This document shows positions 26,471 to 34,436 of a stretch of 34,436 bases of DNA, one piece after another. The notes beneath the pieces are model-generated. The model searched no databases, had not been told where the DNA came from, and saw nothing but the letters and a program-made list of their open reading frames with translations. Source of the stretch: Pseudomonadales bacterium (lineage in GTDB: Bacteria > Pseudomonadota > Gammaproteobacteria > Pseudomonadales > Azotimanducaceae); contig JAQWWC010000226.1 of assembly GCA_029249645.1 (NCBI GenBank), forward strand, positions 1 through 34,436, written 5' to 3'. Position 1 is the first letter of the stretch; the number at the start of each line of letters is the position of its first letter. Position numbers and translations under genes: made by a program.

Positions 26471-27268
26471 ATGACCAATCGAATCAGTAGACGACATGCC
26501 TCGGAGTTCAGCGCCGTCGGCAACGTAGCAGAACTACGTTCAGCGGGATCGCTCTGGCAAGCCATGCGCCAAGAAGTCAAATTGCGTGCGGACTTCGAGC
26601 CAATTATGGCAACCTTCTTCCATGCCTCGGTACTGAATCACGATACGATTGAAGGGGCTTTAAGCTTTATTCTAGCCAGCAAACTCGACAGCCCGGTCGT
26701 ATCGAGTATGGCGATTCGGGAAATCATTGAGCAAGCCTATATTAAGGACCCCTCCATCATTCATGCCGCTGAGATCGATATCAAAGCGACTCGGGAACGC
26801 GATCCCGCTTGCAATAGTTTCTCAACACCCTTTTTGTTTTATAAAGGCTTCCATGCTCTACAGTCTCACCGCATCGCCCATTGGCTATGGCAGGAGGAGC
26901 GCCATTCGCTTGCGTTTTATTTTCAGAGCCAAACTAGCAACCTCTTTGGGATTGATATCCACCCAGCGGCATCCATGGGCTGTGGCGTCATGTTTGATCA
27001 CGCAACGGGGCTCGTTATCGGCGAAACCGCTGTGATAGACGATGATGTCTCGATTTTGCATGGTGTAACGCTCGGTGGCACCGGCAAAGCCGCCGGTGAC
27101 CGACATCCTAAAATTCGCAAGAATGTGATTCTCGGCGCCAACGCCACCCTTTTGGGCAATATTACGATTGGCGCGAGCGCGAAAGTCGGTGCTGGTAGTG
27201 TGGTCCTTAATGATGTGCCAGAAGGCGTCACGGTCGCTGGTGTGCCCGCGGTGATTGTTGGCGGCTAA
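26471..27268 (+). CDS. cysE: Serine O-acetyltransferase
   Basis: 265-residue enzyme making O-acetylserine from serine and acetyl-CoA, the first step of cysteine synthesis. An N-terminal helical domain (LWQAMRQEVKLRADFEP to about residue 140) is followed by a left-handed beta-helix built of hexapeptide repeats (FGIDIHPAASMGCGVMFDHATGLVIGETA, VTLGGTGKAAGDRHPKI). The histidine-containing DIHPAA and FDHATG are the catalytic segments. The track starts at a TTG 17 codons earlier; the ATG at 26471 has AAGGGAG upstream and matches the usual protein start. The C-terminal tail is short (VPAVIVGG), lacking the longer tail seen in E. coli CysE that binds cysteine synthase. Confidence 0.96.
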   Translation: MTNRISRRHASEFSAVGNVAELRSAGSLWQAMRQEVKLRADFEPIMATFFHASVLNHDTIEGALSFILASKLDSPVVSSMAIREIIEQAYIKDPSIIHAAEIDIKATRERDPACNSFSTPFLFYKGFHALQSHRIAHWLWQEERHSLAFYFQSQTSNLFGIDIHPAASMGCGVMFDHATGLVIGETAVIDDDVSILHGVTLGGTGKAAGDRHPKIRKNVILGANATLLGNITIGASAKVGAGSVVLNDVPEGVTVAGVPAVIVGG

Positions 27269-27491
27269 CCGACCGGTTGTATTACGCTCATTGCGCGCCA
27301 GCTCGCTTAACTCTGAGACTGGCTGAAGCGACCGATGTCTGGGCGCGGCAAAGGGAACGCGCCTTAACCCGGGTCCTAGAAATTGCGGCTCAGACAGCGA
27401 GCCAAAGCACCCATAGCAGTCTCCGAAATTCAACCTTTCGCATCTTGCTCGAGATCGTCGCCCGACAACACACCTCAAACAGTTTTTGCCG

Positions 27492-28364
27492 TCATATGAA
27501 GGCGGAGAATCCACGACGTCCTTGTAAGCCGCCGGTATGCAGAACTAATGTCTCGCTGAACCTTGATTGCGTCTGGACGAGGTCGAGCGCAGCAATTAAG
27601 GTTTTTGCGGTATAGATGGGCTCGAGCTTGAAATCAAATGCCGCTTCAAGCTGGTGAATGCGTTGTACCAAAGCGCTTGGACAGGCTGCATAACCGCCGA
27701 ACCGGATTTCAGGCGTTATCTCAAAACTTACACCCGGGTGTAACCGCCCTAACGTTATGCTATCGATAAGCTTTTGTTGGGTCTTGACCTGCTTTAAGGC
27801 CGAAACCCCTACCACATGGCAGGGCCGCTTTAGGGCTAGCAAGACCCCCGCCATAGTGCCACCAGTCCCGACAGGCAGCACCAGGCGTTCGAACGTTGGT
27901 CCGTGGCGCGCAAGGTCTGCAATCAGTTGCGCAACGCCTGCAATGCCTTCGGCATCGCTTCCGCCCTCTGGCACAAAAATGCCGGAAGGATAATCCCGCA
28001 TAAGGCCTTGCGCAAACCCTGCATCATCCCGCTTGCGGTATTCACCCCGGGACAAAAACCGCAGCGTCATCCCCCAAGCTTCAACGTCTTTCAACATCAT
28101 CGTTTTTGGAAGGTCTGCATCGCCTCGAACATACCCAACCGTTGCAATGCCGGCTGCCTGCCCCATTTGGGCCAATGCGTGTAAATGATTAGACCAGGCA
28201 CCGCCGAGGCTGACCAACGGCGAGGATCCTTGCGTGATCGCCCGCTCAATGGCTGGCCGAAGCTTGTAAGCCTTATTCCCTAGACCTGGGTGCAATCGGT
28301 CTAGGAAAATAATTGATAGCCCGGGCTGCAATGGCTTCCAGATCTCGCCGCCCAGATTGTTCAC
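27492..28364 (-). CDS. PLP-dependent D-cysteine desulfhydrase/ACC deaminase-like protein
   Basis: 290-residue fold-type II PLP enzyme. The Lys expected to bind PLP lies in LGNKAYKL (about residue 30), followed by SLGGAWSNHLHALAQMG; GTGGTMAG forms the phosphate-binding loop, and TGGLQG is near the C-terminus. These are features of the 1-aminocyclopropane-1-carboxylate deaminase/D-cysteine desulfhydrase group; the substrate cannot be settled from sequence. The start lies six bases after the MAPEG-family stop, so the two genes are likely cotranscribed. The gene converges on cysE, with about 220 bases between them holding no convincing gene. Confidence 0.9.
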   Translation of the reverse strand: MNNLGGEIWKPLQPGLSIIFLDRLHPGLGNKAYKLRPAIERAITQGSSPLVSLGGAWSNHLHALAQMGQAAGIATVGYVRGDADLPKTMMLKDVEAWGMTLRFLSRGEYRKRDDAGFAQGLMRDYPSGIFVPEGGSDAEGIAGVAQLIADLARHGPTFERLVLPVGTGGTMAGVLLALKRPCHVVGVSALKQVKTQQKLIDSITLGRLHPGVSFEITPEIRFGGYAACPSALVQRIHQLEAAFDFKLEPIYTAKTLIAALDLVQTQSRFSETLVLHTGGLQGRRGFSAFI

Positions 28365-28370
28365 GTCTTG

Positions 28371-28751
28371 CTAAACAGCAACCAGACCCGCCAGGGCCAG
28401 CGCCATAACAATCAAGCAAACTAACGCCCCCATCCAAATGAGCGTTCGAATACCGATAAACCCAAGGGCGTAACTTGCGAAATAGGCCGCTCGCAGTGCC
28501 AGCCAAACTGATGCCACAAGGGTTAGGTCGATGTTCTGCACCAGGGCAATGACCGCCATAACTAAGAACGCGGGTAAGCTTTCTTGTAAATTTCCAGCCG
28601 CGCGTTGCACTCTTGCCAAAACTGCCGTGGGCTCATATGGGCCGTCCCGGTTCGACAGTAAATAAGCGAAATTATTAGCTCGTAGCAGGAGCGGCAGGAG
28701 CACGATTTGGATCAGCGCGAGCAGCAGCGTCAGTAGAATAATATCAATCAT
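28371..28751 (-). CDS. MAPEG family membrane protein
   Basis: 126-residue protein with four hydrophobic helices, the first being MIDIILLTLLLALIQIVLLPLL. The segment RVQRAAGNLQESLPAFLVMAVIAL carries the E-S-hydrophobic pattern typical of the MAPEG family (membrane proteins related to glutathione S-transferases and leukotriene synthases). The bacterial function is mostly unknown. The track start at 28820 adds 23 residues that do not look like family sequence; the ATG at 28751 has GAGG nine bases upstream. The RND pump gene lies about 200 bases upstream on the same strand. Confidence 0.9.
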   Translation of the reverse strand: MIDIILLTLLLALIQIVLLPLLLRANNFAYLLSNRDGPYEPTAVLARVQRAAGNLQESLPAFLVMAVIALVQNIDLTLVASVWLALRAAYFASYALGFIGIRTLIWMGALVCLIVMALALAGLVAV

Positions 28752-28949
28752 CGGTAAGGCCTCGTTGTATCGGAAAACTCGAAAACAGCATGCCATCAAC
28801 GCCGCAAAACTGCATCGCATTTTTTGGGGTGAATTCTGATCAATCCCAGCGCTCGTGGACCGTCGCTCGTGGGCCAGCCCTCAGCAGCACCTCCCAACGC
28901 CGTCGCTTAGCGCCCCGCGGTTTCATTCAAAAGCGCTGATTTACGAAAC

Positions 28950-31900
28950 TTAGATTTTTGCCGTCTTAAGTTCGCGGCCTTGCAGGCGGCGCACCAGAGC
29001 CTTCAAACGGCCCCAACGATGCTGCACGCGATAAGGCAGTGCCAGCATCGCTGGTGTGGCAACCAGCGTTAAAATTGACGCAAAGGCCATGCCGGACACA
29101 ATGGCCTGAGATAGCGGCACCCAAAGCATTGACATCATGCTGCCATAGGCGATGCGACGGTCCAGCATGTCGATACTGAAGTTCATTGCCAGCGGTAACA
29201 ATCCAAATACTGTGGTCAGCGTTGTGAGCACCACCGGGCGCAGTCGCTGAGTACCGGTTCGCACAATCAACATAATCGGGTCAGTCGCAGGGTGATCCCG
29301 CCGAAGCTCGTTGAAGGTATCAATCAGCACAATGTTGTTATTCACCACGATACCAGCGAGGGCCACAATACCGATTCCGGTCAACAGCGAACTAAAGGGG
29401 TTGCCTGTAATCAAGAGCCCAATTAGAACGCCGGATGTTGACATAACCACCGCAAACAGAATCAGCGCCGATTGATAGAAGCTGTTGAATTGGGTTACCA
29501 GCAGGACAAACATCAACAGAAGCGATAAGCCAAATGCAGATAGGGTGAAGGCTTGAGATTCCGCCTGCTCTTCATCGGCGCCGCGGAAGATCACGTTCAC
29601 CCCAGGATCAAACGTCTGGGTTTCCAGCCAGGCCTGCAGCTCTTTGACCTTCGTATCGGCCAAAACACCGCTTGCCACATTGGCGCGAATATAATCGACG
29701 GGTATGCCATTGAAGCGCTCGATCGTACCGACATTGGGCACCGGCTCGATGGTCACAAAATTTGAAATTGGCACCATACCCGCAGGTGTTGTAACCGTTA
29801 AGGCATCGATTGCTTTAATTCCGCGCGCACTGTCTGGATATCGAATCCGTATATCCACCGCATCATCACTGCGATCCGGCCGGTACTCACCAATTTTGAT
29901 GCCCCCCGTAATCAACTGAACCGCAACCCCCACTTGTGTGACATCCGCGCCATACATAGCGGCTCGGGCTCGATCAACCTTCAAGCGCCATTCGAGGCCC
30001 GGTTTTGCCAAGCTGTCCTCAATATCAATGAGGCCTTCGGTTCTTTCAACCTGGTCGCGCACCCGTTGCAGTGCCGGGCCCAATAGATCTCGGTCAAATG
30101 CAGAGACTTCAACCTCGATCGGCTTGCCGCTTCTTGGGCCCTGCTCCATCGCCTCAATTTCAACCGAGATGCCCCCTAACGGTTTCGTCGAATCTCGCAC
30201 CTCTTGAAATATGTCAACGGTTGACCGAGTACGATCACCCTCTGGCAACATTTGCATAAACACGGTGCCGATTACATCATCCCCAGGGTTCGACCGGGCA
30301 TAGCTATTGATTTCAGCAATGCCATTAATGTCTAGAATTTTGGCCTCGACTTCGGCAACCAAGACATTGGCTTCGATCGCTGAGAGATTGCCAGGCGATT
30401 TGACAAAGACCTGCGCAAACTGGGGCTCCGCGTTTGAATAAAAAATAACCCCATTACCCGATTGGCCGTACGCAAAGAAACTGCCAACCAAAATCGATAG
30501 GGTGACCGTGAGCGTCAGGAAGACATGGTGCGAGCACCACCAAAGCACTTTGGCATAGACCCCGGTGATACCTGTGAGGTCCAACGGGTTGCCCGACTCC
30601 ATCGTCCGGAGGTTTTTCAGCATGCCGTCTTGATCAGCACCAGGGCGTCCGATCAAGGCGCCAATCGCAGGACCAAAGACTAAGGCGTAAATCAAACTAC
30701 CCGAGAGTACTGCAAAGACCGTTACCGGCAGATAGCGCATGAACTTGCCAACGATCCCCGGCCAAAACATTAGAGGTAGGAAAGCCGCTAACGTGGTCGC
30801 AATTGACGCAACCACAGGCCAAAACATCCGTTTTGCGGCATTGGCGTACGCCTGGCGCCGATGCTCGCCCTCCAGCATTCGGCGATCGGCATATTCTGTC
30901 ACCACAATGGCGCCATCAATCAGCATACCCAGGGCCAGCAACATGCCAAACATCACCATAAAGTTATAAGTAAATCCGATGACATACAGAATCGTGATGG
31001 CGAACAAAAGCGACACCGGAATACCCAAGCCAACAATGAGGCCTGAGCGGAAGCCCATCGCCGCCACCACAATCACCATCACCAGGGCCAAGGCTGTTAA
31101 AATATTGCCCTGCAGCTCGTTCACCTGAGCCAAGGCCCAGGGCGCTTGGTCTGTGGTGTAGACAATATCGATGCGCCCGGGCAAATCCGGTTTAACCTCT
31201 TCTACAATGGCCTTGGCTGCAGCAACCGTTTCAATAATGTTCGCTTTACTGCGCTTGGTCACGTTAATGGTAATTGCAGTCTGACCGTTGACCCGAACAA
31301 AGCTCCCACGATCTTTAAAACTCCGCCGCACGGTCGCCACGTCGCTGAGCGTGATCACCGCATTCGCCGCCGTTTTGACCGGCAACTCGAAAAGGTCGCT
31401 TGCCTCCTCAATGACACTGGGCACCTTCAGGGCAAAGCGGCCTGCGCCATTGTCCAAGCTGCCCGCTGGGACCAGCCGGTTATTACGGGCCAGCACACCG
31501 ATCAGCTCTTCTCCTGAAATTTGATAGGCTTCTAACGCTTCAGGATTAATAATGATTTCAAGGACTTCTTCGCGATAGCCACGCATCTCAGCTTTCAGGA
31601 CAGTCGGTAGCGTCTCAATCCGATCACGCAGTTCAAGGGCCGCGTAATACAGCATGCGTTCGGGCACACCCTCACCCGTAACATTCACTTGTAACACCGG
31701 GAAGTCGTCGGTGCTCATCTCATAGATACTGGGCTCTTCGGCAGAACTCGGCAGCTCAACCTTCGCTCGGTCCACCGCCTCTCGCACATCCAGTAGCGCC
31801 TGGTCGACGTCTTGGTTTGCATTAAATTGCACGATCAGGCTGGATGAATTTTCGCCAGAATAAGATTGAACCTTCTCAACCCCTTCAACGCTGCGTAACT

Positions 31901-32111
31901 CATTTTCAAGCGGCAAAACCAGTAAGCGCTCGGCATCCTCTGCCGAGATACCTTCATTGAAAACTTGAATCCTGAAGAATGGCACAGCGATGCTTGGGTC
32001 GCTTTCAACCGGTATCGAACGCAGGCTGGCAACGCCTGAAATCAACACCATCAACATGAGTAGCAAGGTTGTTCGAGGGCGACTCACCACCGCATCAATA
32101 AAATGATTCAT
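28950..32111 (-). CDS. RND efflux pump permease
   Basis: 1053-residue inner-membrane proton-driven transporter of the RND superfamily, with two repeats of one helix, a large periplasmic loop and five more helices. The N-terminal FIDAVVSRPRTTLLLMLMVL and periplasmic PSIAVPFFRIQV pattern place it with multidrug-type (HAE) permeases. In helix 4 the proton-relay site reads GMLIDGAIVV (D399, G400) rather than the DD of AcrB, and in helix 10 VVNNNIVLID replaces the lysine region; this is common in distant RND groups. Its ATG overlaps the adaptor stop by four bases. Substrates are unknown, and no outer-membrane channel gene is in the window. Confidence 0.95.
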   Translation of the reverse strand: MNHFIDAVVSRPRTTLLLMLMVLISGVASLRSIPVESDPSIAVPFFRIQVFNEGISAEDAERLLVLPLENELRSVEGVEKVQSYSGENSSSLIVQFNANQDVDQALLDVREAVDRAKVELPSSAEEPSIYEMSTDDFPVLQVNVTGEGVPERMLYYAALELRDRIETLPTVLKAEMRGYREEVLEIIINPEALEAYQISGEELIGVLARNNRLVPAGSLDNGAGRFALKVPSVIEEASDLFELPVKTAANAVITLSDVATVRRSFKDRGSFVRVNGQTAITINVTKRSKANIIETVAAAKAIVEEVKPDLPGRIDIVYTTDQAPWALAQVNELQGNILTALALVMVIVVAAMGFRSGLIVGLGIPVSLLFAITILYVIGFTYNFMVMFGMLLALGMLIDGAIVVTEYADRRMLEGEHRRQAYANAAKRMFWPVVASIATTLAAFLPLMFWPGIVGKFMRYLPVTVFAVLSGSLIYALVFGPAIGALIGRPGADQDGMLKNLRTMESGNPLDLTGITGVYAKVLWWCSHHVFLTLTVTLSILVGSFFAYGQSGNGVIFYSNAEPQFAQVFVKSPGNLSAIEANVLVAEVEAKILDINGIAEINSYARSNPGDDVIGTVFMQMLPEGDRTRSTVDIFQEVRDSTKPLGGISVEIEAMEQGPRSGKPIEVEVSAFDRDLLGPALQRVRDQVERTEGLIDIEDSLAKPGLEWRLKVDRARAAMYGADVTQVGVAVQLITGGIKIGEYRPDRSDDAVDIRIRYPDSARGIKAIDALTVTTPAGMVPISNFVTIEPVPNVGTIERFNGIPVDYIRANVASGVLADTKVKELQAWLETQTFDPGVNVIFRGADEEQAESQAFTLSAFGLSLLLMFVLLVTQFNSFYQSALILFAVVMSTSGVLIGLLITGNPFSSLLTGIGIVALAGIVVNNNIVLIDTFNELRRDHPATDPIMLIVRTGTQRLRPVVLTTLTTVFGLLPLAMNFSIDMLDRRIAYGSMMSMLWVPLSQAIVSGMAFASILTLVATPAMLALPYRVQHRWGRLKALVRRLQGRELKTAKI

Positions 32112-33220
32112 CCGCGACGACCATCAGCCAGGCTATTACTCGCCTGCCGAGCGTCAACCTGCTCGCCTGACACAACGCTTTGCTGGCCGACAACGATCAA
32201 GTCGACAACATCGGGTAAGCCCGAGACCCAAACACCCTCATCGCCTTCGGCAATTAATTCAACTGGATAAAACATCACCCGTTGATCCGCTGTGACGCCC
32301 CGAACGCCGCTCCGGCCCTCGTCATCGAGCACCAGGAGCGCAGGCGTAATCTGATGGACTTTGACTTGCTCAACCGAAATGGACAACGCAGCGGTCATGC
32401 CACTCACAATCGAAAAGTCGGCATTATCAACCAAGGCCTCGATGCCATAGGTCCGGGTACCGGGCGCCGCAACATGGGCAACGAACCGCAACACGCCAAC
32501 AACCACATCGCCATTGGAGAGCGTTGCGCTCACCGGCAGTCCAGGCTTTAAACCCGCAAGGTGTTGCTCTGACACTTCACCAACGAGCAGCATCGGATCC
32601 AAATCAACCAGGGTCACACAGGACGCGCCGGGCGTCACAAACTGACCCACTTCCATATGCGTTTCTTCAATGATGCCTGCGAAAGGCGCCGTTATGTTAA
32701 GGCGCGACTTTTCAAGCTTGCGCCGCTGCACAACCGCCTCTGCAGCCGCCATTCGCGCCGCCGCGCCTGCGATCACAGCATCCGATTGCAAACCCTTTGC
32801 CGCCAACTGTTTTGCGCCATCCAAGTCCAGCTTGGCTTGAGAGAGCCCAGCCATGGCCTCCTTGAGATTCGCATCGCGATCCTCGACCGAGATTTCGCAC
32901 AGCACATCGCCTTGACGCACGACACTGCCACGCTCAACCCAGCGCTTTTGCACAAGACCACCGACCTGAGACTGGACCAAAACACTACGTTCGTTCGCTG
33001 TTTGGCCCCGAACGGACGCCAGTCGGTCTTGTTCCACCGCATAACTCGTCCTGACTCTAACCGTCGTGAGCAGCCGGTCCTCGGCCTGGGCACGTTGCTG
33101 GGCATTCTTAGCAGAAATCGTTTGAGGCAATGGCGCAGACTCTTCTTCAAGCAGGCCGGTTGCAATCCAGCCGATAATGCAGACTGCAATGAATATAGCG
33201 GTAATGTATGTTTTTCTCAT
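32108..33220 (-). CDS. RND efflux periplasmic adaptor (membrane fusion protein)
   Basis: About 370 residues. An N-terminal membrane anchor (MRKTYITAIFIAVCIIGWIATGLL) is followed by the paired lipoyl half-motifs (GGLVQKRWVERGSVVRQGDVLCEI and LNITAPFAGIIEETHMEVGQFV). Between them lies a short alpha-helical hairpin, then a beta-barrel domain (LLVGEVSEQHLAGLKPG). It would bridge the pump to an outer-membrane channel. The track starts at a GTG (33301); I chose the ATG at 33220 because the membrane anchor begins there, although neither has a strong Shine-Dalgarno. It is the first gene of the pump operon. Confidence 0.93.
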   Translation of the reverse strand: MRKTYITAIFIAVCIIGWIATGLLEEESAPLPQTISAKNAQQRAQAEDRLLTTVRVRTSYAVEQDRLASVRGQTANERSVLVQSQVGGLVQKRWVERGSVVRQGDVLCEISVEDRDANLKEAMAGLSQAKLDLDGAKQLAAKGLQSDAVIAGAAARMAAAEAVVQRRKLEKSRLNITAPFAGIIEETHMEVGQFVTPGASCVTLVDLDPMLLVGEVSEQHLAGLKPGLPVSATLSNGDVVVGVLRFVAHVAAPGTRTYGIEALVDNADFSIVSGMTAALSISVEQVKVHQITPALLVLDDEGRSGVRGVTADQRVMFYPVELIAEGDEGVWVSGLPDVVDLIVVGQQSVVSGEQVDARQASNSLADGRRG

Positions 33221-33539
33221 CCGCGCACTATACGAAATCACCGGATAATTTCCAGCGAATGCCTGCTTAAACTCGATAAATGGCTCGTTACGTGCGTGCA
33301 CTGGTAGTTAGTTGGAGGATTGTGCCGTTACCCGGTCAGCAAGGGCCTCAACGTCTTTTATGCATTGCTTGCCCGGATTAGGAAATTTGAGCGGCGACCT
33401 AATGGAAACTACCGAAATCTTAAGTAGTCCTTTTCATAGACCGGCTTGAAAGATGAGATATCACCCTCTAAACATCAGCCTGCCAGAAACATTACGCTGC
33501 CCAGCCTGTGACATTCGATGCAAATCTAAAGAAATTTTC

Positions 33540-33575
33540 AGGGGTTGTTCAGTATTTATTTTCCATGAAACCCCT
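33540..33575. repeat. Hairpin with AGGGGTT/AACCCCT arms
   Basis: Perfect seven-base arms AGGGGTT (33540-33546) and AACCCCT (33569-33575) with a 22-base AT-rich loop. It overlaps the next dyad by two bases, so the two structures would compete at their junction. Confidence 0.5.
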
Positions 33576-33592
33576 TCACTGTTATAGTGAAG
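33574..33592 (+). promoter_or_regulatory. Symmetric dyad over an extended -10 element
   Basis: CTTCACT-GTTAT-AGTGAAG is a perfect 19-base dyad. It contains TGTTATAGT (33580-33588), an extended -10 (TGn-TATAGT), with a weak -35 TTTCCA 17 bases upstream at 33560-33565. This layout suits a repressor site over a promoter reading toward the tRNAs, but could equally be a plain RNA hairpin. Confidence 0.4.
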
Positions 33593-33706
33593 CGCGTCAA
33601 AGAGTGACCAGGTCAATCGACCGTCTTTGTTGATAATTAACGTTTTAAAAAGACTTGGTGTGGGGCAATTCACCAGAGCCAGAAGTCAAACTAGGCATTT
33701 ACCTGA

Positions 33707-33734
33707 TTGACTTCATGAGCCATCACGGTACAAT
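33707..33734 (+). promoter_or_regulatory. Sigma70-type promoter of the tRNA operon
   Basis: TTGACT at 33707-33712 and TACAAT at 33729-33734 with a 16-base spacer, each one mismatch from consensus. It ends 17 bases before the tRNA-Val gene, so transcription would start just upstream of the mature 5' end. Confidence 0.75.
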
Positions 33735-33751
33735 TGCGCTTCCTGAATTGC

Positions 33752-33827
33752 GGGTGTTTAGCTCAGTTGGGAGAGCGACGGCCTTACAAGCCGTAGGTCG
33801 CAGGTTCGACCCCTGCAACACCCACCA
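33752..33827 (+). tRNA. tRNA-Val (anticodon TAC)
   Basis: 76 bases including encoded CCA. Acceptor arms GGGTGTT and AACACCC pair fully. The D arm is GCTC...GAGC, the anticodon loop CTTACAA gives TAC, and the T arm holds GGTTCGACC. No intron or mismatch was noticed. It lies 12 bases before tRNA-Asp. Confidence 0.97.
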
Positions 33828-33839
33828 TGTTTACCTGTT

Positions 33840-33916
33840 GGAGCGGTAGTTCAGTTGGTTAGAATACCGGCCTGTCACGCCGGGGGTCGCGGGTTCGAGT
33901 CCCGTCCGCTCCGCCA
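33840..33916 (+). tRNA. tRNA-Asp (anticodon GTC)
   Basis: 77 bases including encoded CCA. Acceptor arms GGAGCGG and CCGCTCC pair fully, the discriminator base is G, the anticodon loop CTGTCAC gives GTC, and the T arm holds GGTTCGAGTCC. It is cotranscribed with tRNA-Val. Confidence 0.97.
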
Positions 33917-33965
33917 ACATGTTTCATCCCTTTAAAAACGTAGTTTACGAGGTGTTAATTCACCT

Positions 33966-33996
33966 AGTATAGCTGACTTTTCACCTATACTTTTTT
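33966..33996 (+). terminator. Probable rho-independent terminator of the tRNA operon
   Basis: AGTATAG (33966-33972) and CTATACT (33985-33991) form a seven-base-pair stem with a 12-base loop, followed directly by a run of T to 33996. The stem is AT-rich and so weak, but position and T run fit. A second small hairpin AGGTG-TTAATT-CACCT lies just upstream (33950-33965). Confidence 0.55.
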
Positions 33997-34436
33997 CCTA
34001 CACCCCCCTGCCCTACTTTTATCGCTTTTACAGTCGCTAACTCCAAGCAACGGAAGCATGCATTTTTACGTCCGCATTTAATGCAACGGAAATACTAAAC
34101 GTGAGAGTCTCATTAGGTGCTACCGCACCCCGTGCTGTCATAGGAAAACTGACTTCTGGTTAGGCCATAGAGCCAGCAAGCGACTGCCTTAGGCACGAAA
34201 AGAACCACTCAAAAAGGCAATGTCTTTCTTCTGGAATATTGCTAGTTTTGAGCAATGAAAAACTTACAGAATTTAGATCACTCACGGCCTTTAGCCATCC
34301 CTTCAGCTCACTACTTTAGAAGAATAATTGAATGAATATCTGTAAGTGGCTTTTAGTTATCTCCTTCAGTTAATGATAAAGGATTAATACTAGCTGTAAG
34401 CATCCTATGGTTAGCCTTTAGTTACCTTAGGTATCC
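33997..34436. other. AT-rich terminal region, no gene seen
   Basis: 440 bases to the window edge with no convincing open frame or RNA gene. It is visibly more AT-rich than the coding regions to its left. It contains a nine-base direct repeat GCAACGGAA (34047-34055 and 34083-34091), a GCATTTAATGC palindrome at 34074-34084, and two spaced copies of CTGTAAG...TTTAGTTA (34340-34359 and 34394-34424). No integrase gene or copy of the tRNA 3' end is seen within the window. Confidence 0.5.

Larger units (their letters stand above)
33221..33706. other. Intergenic region before the tRNA promoter
   Basis: 486 bases between the divergent adaptor gene and the tRNA promoter. The 70-codon minus-strand frame at 33461-33673 has no Shine-Dalgarno and runs through two hairpins; I do not accept it. 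The region holds the hairpin pair and extended -10 element listed separately, plus a GTCTTT/AAAGAC inverted repeat at 33623-33654. Confidence 0.5.

Noticed and set aside
27277-27615. 112-codon plus-strand frame after cysE
   Set aside because: Runs into the antisense of the PLP-enzyme gene, has no Shine-Dalgarno and no recognisable similarity; likely chance.
28850-28872. Direct repeat CGCTCGTGG x2 with 14-base period
   Set aside because: Only two short copies in an intergenic spacer, with no wider array; too little to indicate a CRISPR or regulator array.
33461-33673. 70-codon minus-strand frame upstream of the tRNAs
   Set aside because: No ribosome-binding site, runs through two perfect hairpins, product unlike a real protein.

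Overview
The window looks like chromosomal core sequence from a gammaproteobacterium, perhaps a marine Oceanospirillales-like lineage. The evidence is TopA, Slt, TatD, PepN, CysE and NAD kinase proteins that read as typical gammaproteobacterial versions, a bat/MoxR operon in gammaproteobacterial order, and CCA-encoding tRNA genes. The finer taxonomic placement is a guess from protein resemblance. I see no transposase, integrase, prophage gene or CRISPR array.

Layout. 1-109: start of a small membrane-protein gene that runs off the left edge (minus strand). 691-3438: topA (minus), with an unusual lysine-rich tail. 3937-4482: conserved-looking membrane-anchored protein of unknown function (minus). 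4598-8162: plus-strand run uspA, slt, tatD and a glutaredoxin-like gene; the last three are tightly packed. 8352-10135: an SMP-30/gluconolactonase-like gene overlapping a D-Ala-D-Ala ligase gene. 10248-11537: ammonium transporter (minus). 11991-18956: six translationally coupled genes moxR, DUF58, DUF4381, batA, batB/C fusion and batD. They form a MoxR ATPase plus von Willebrand factor A (VWA) envelope module.

19037-21715: pepN (minus), divergent from a DUF2797 gene whose protein combines a cysteine-rich zinc-binding region with what looks to me like a GIY-YIG-type segment. 22798-23667: GlpG-like rhomboid protease (minus), divergent from an xdhC and mocA-like pair for molybdenum-cofactor handling. 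25428-26300: NAD kinase (minus), divergent from cysE (26471-27268). 27492-33220 (minus): a membrane-fusion protein gene overlapping an RND pump gene, then a MAPEG-family gene and a PLP-dependent desulfhydrase/deaminase-like gene. 33752-33916: tandem tRNA-Val(TAC) and tRNA-Asp(GTC) with a good sigma70-type promoter. The last 520 bases are AT-rich and carry no convincing gene.

Most of the window is ordinary housekeeping DNA. The points most worth a second look are the possible GIY-YIG resemblance of the DUF2797 protein, the lactonase-ligase overlapping pair with a Lys-to-Arg change in the ligase, the basic tail of TopA, the variant metal site in the BatB/C fusion, and a symmetric dyad lying over an extended -10 element upstream of the tRNAs. 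I found no clear evidence of a wholly new multi-gene system.
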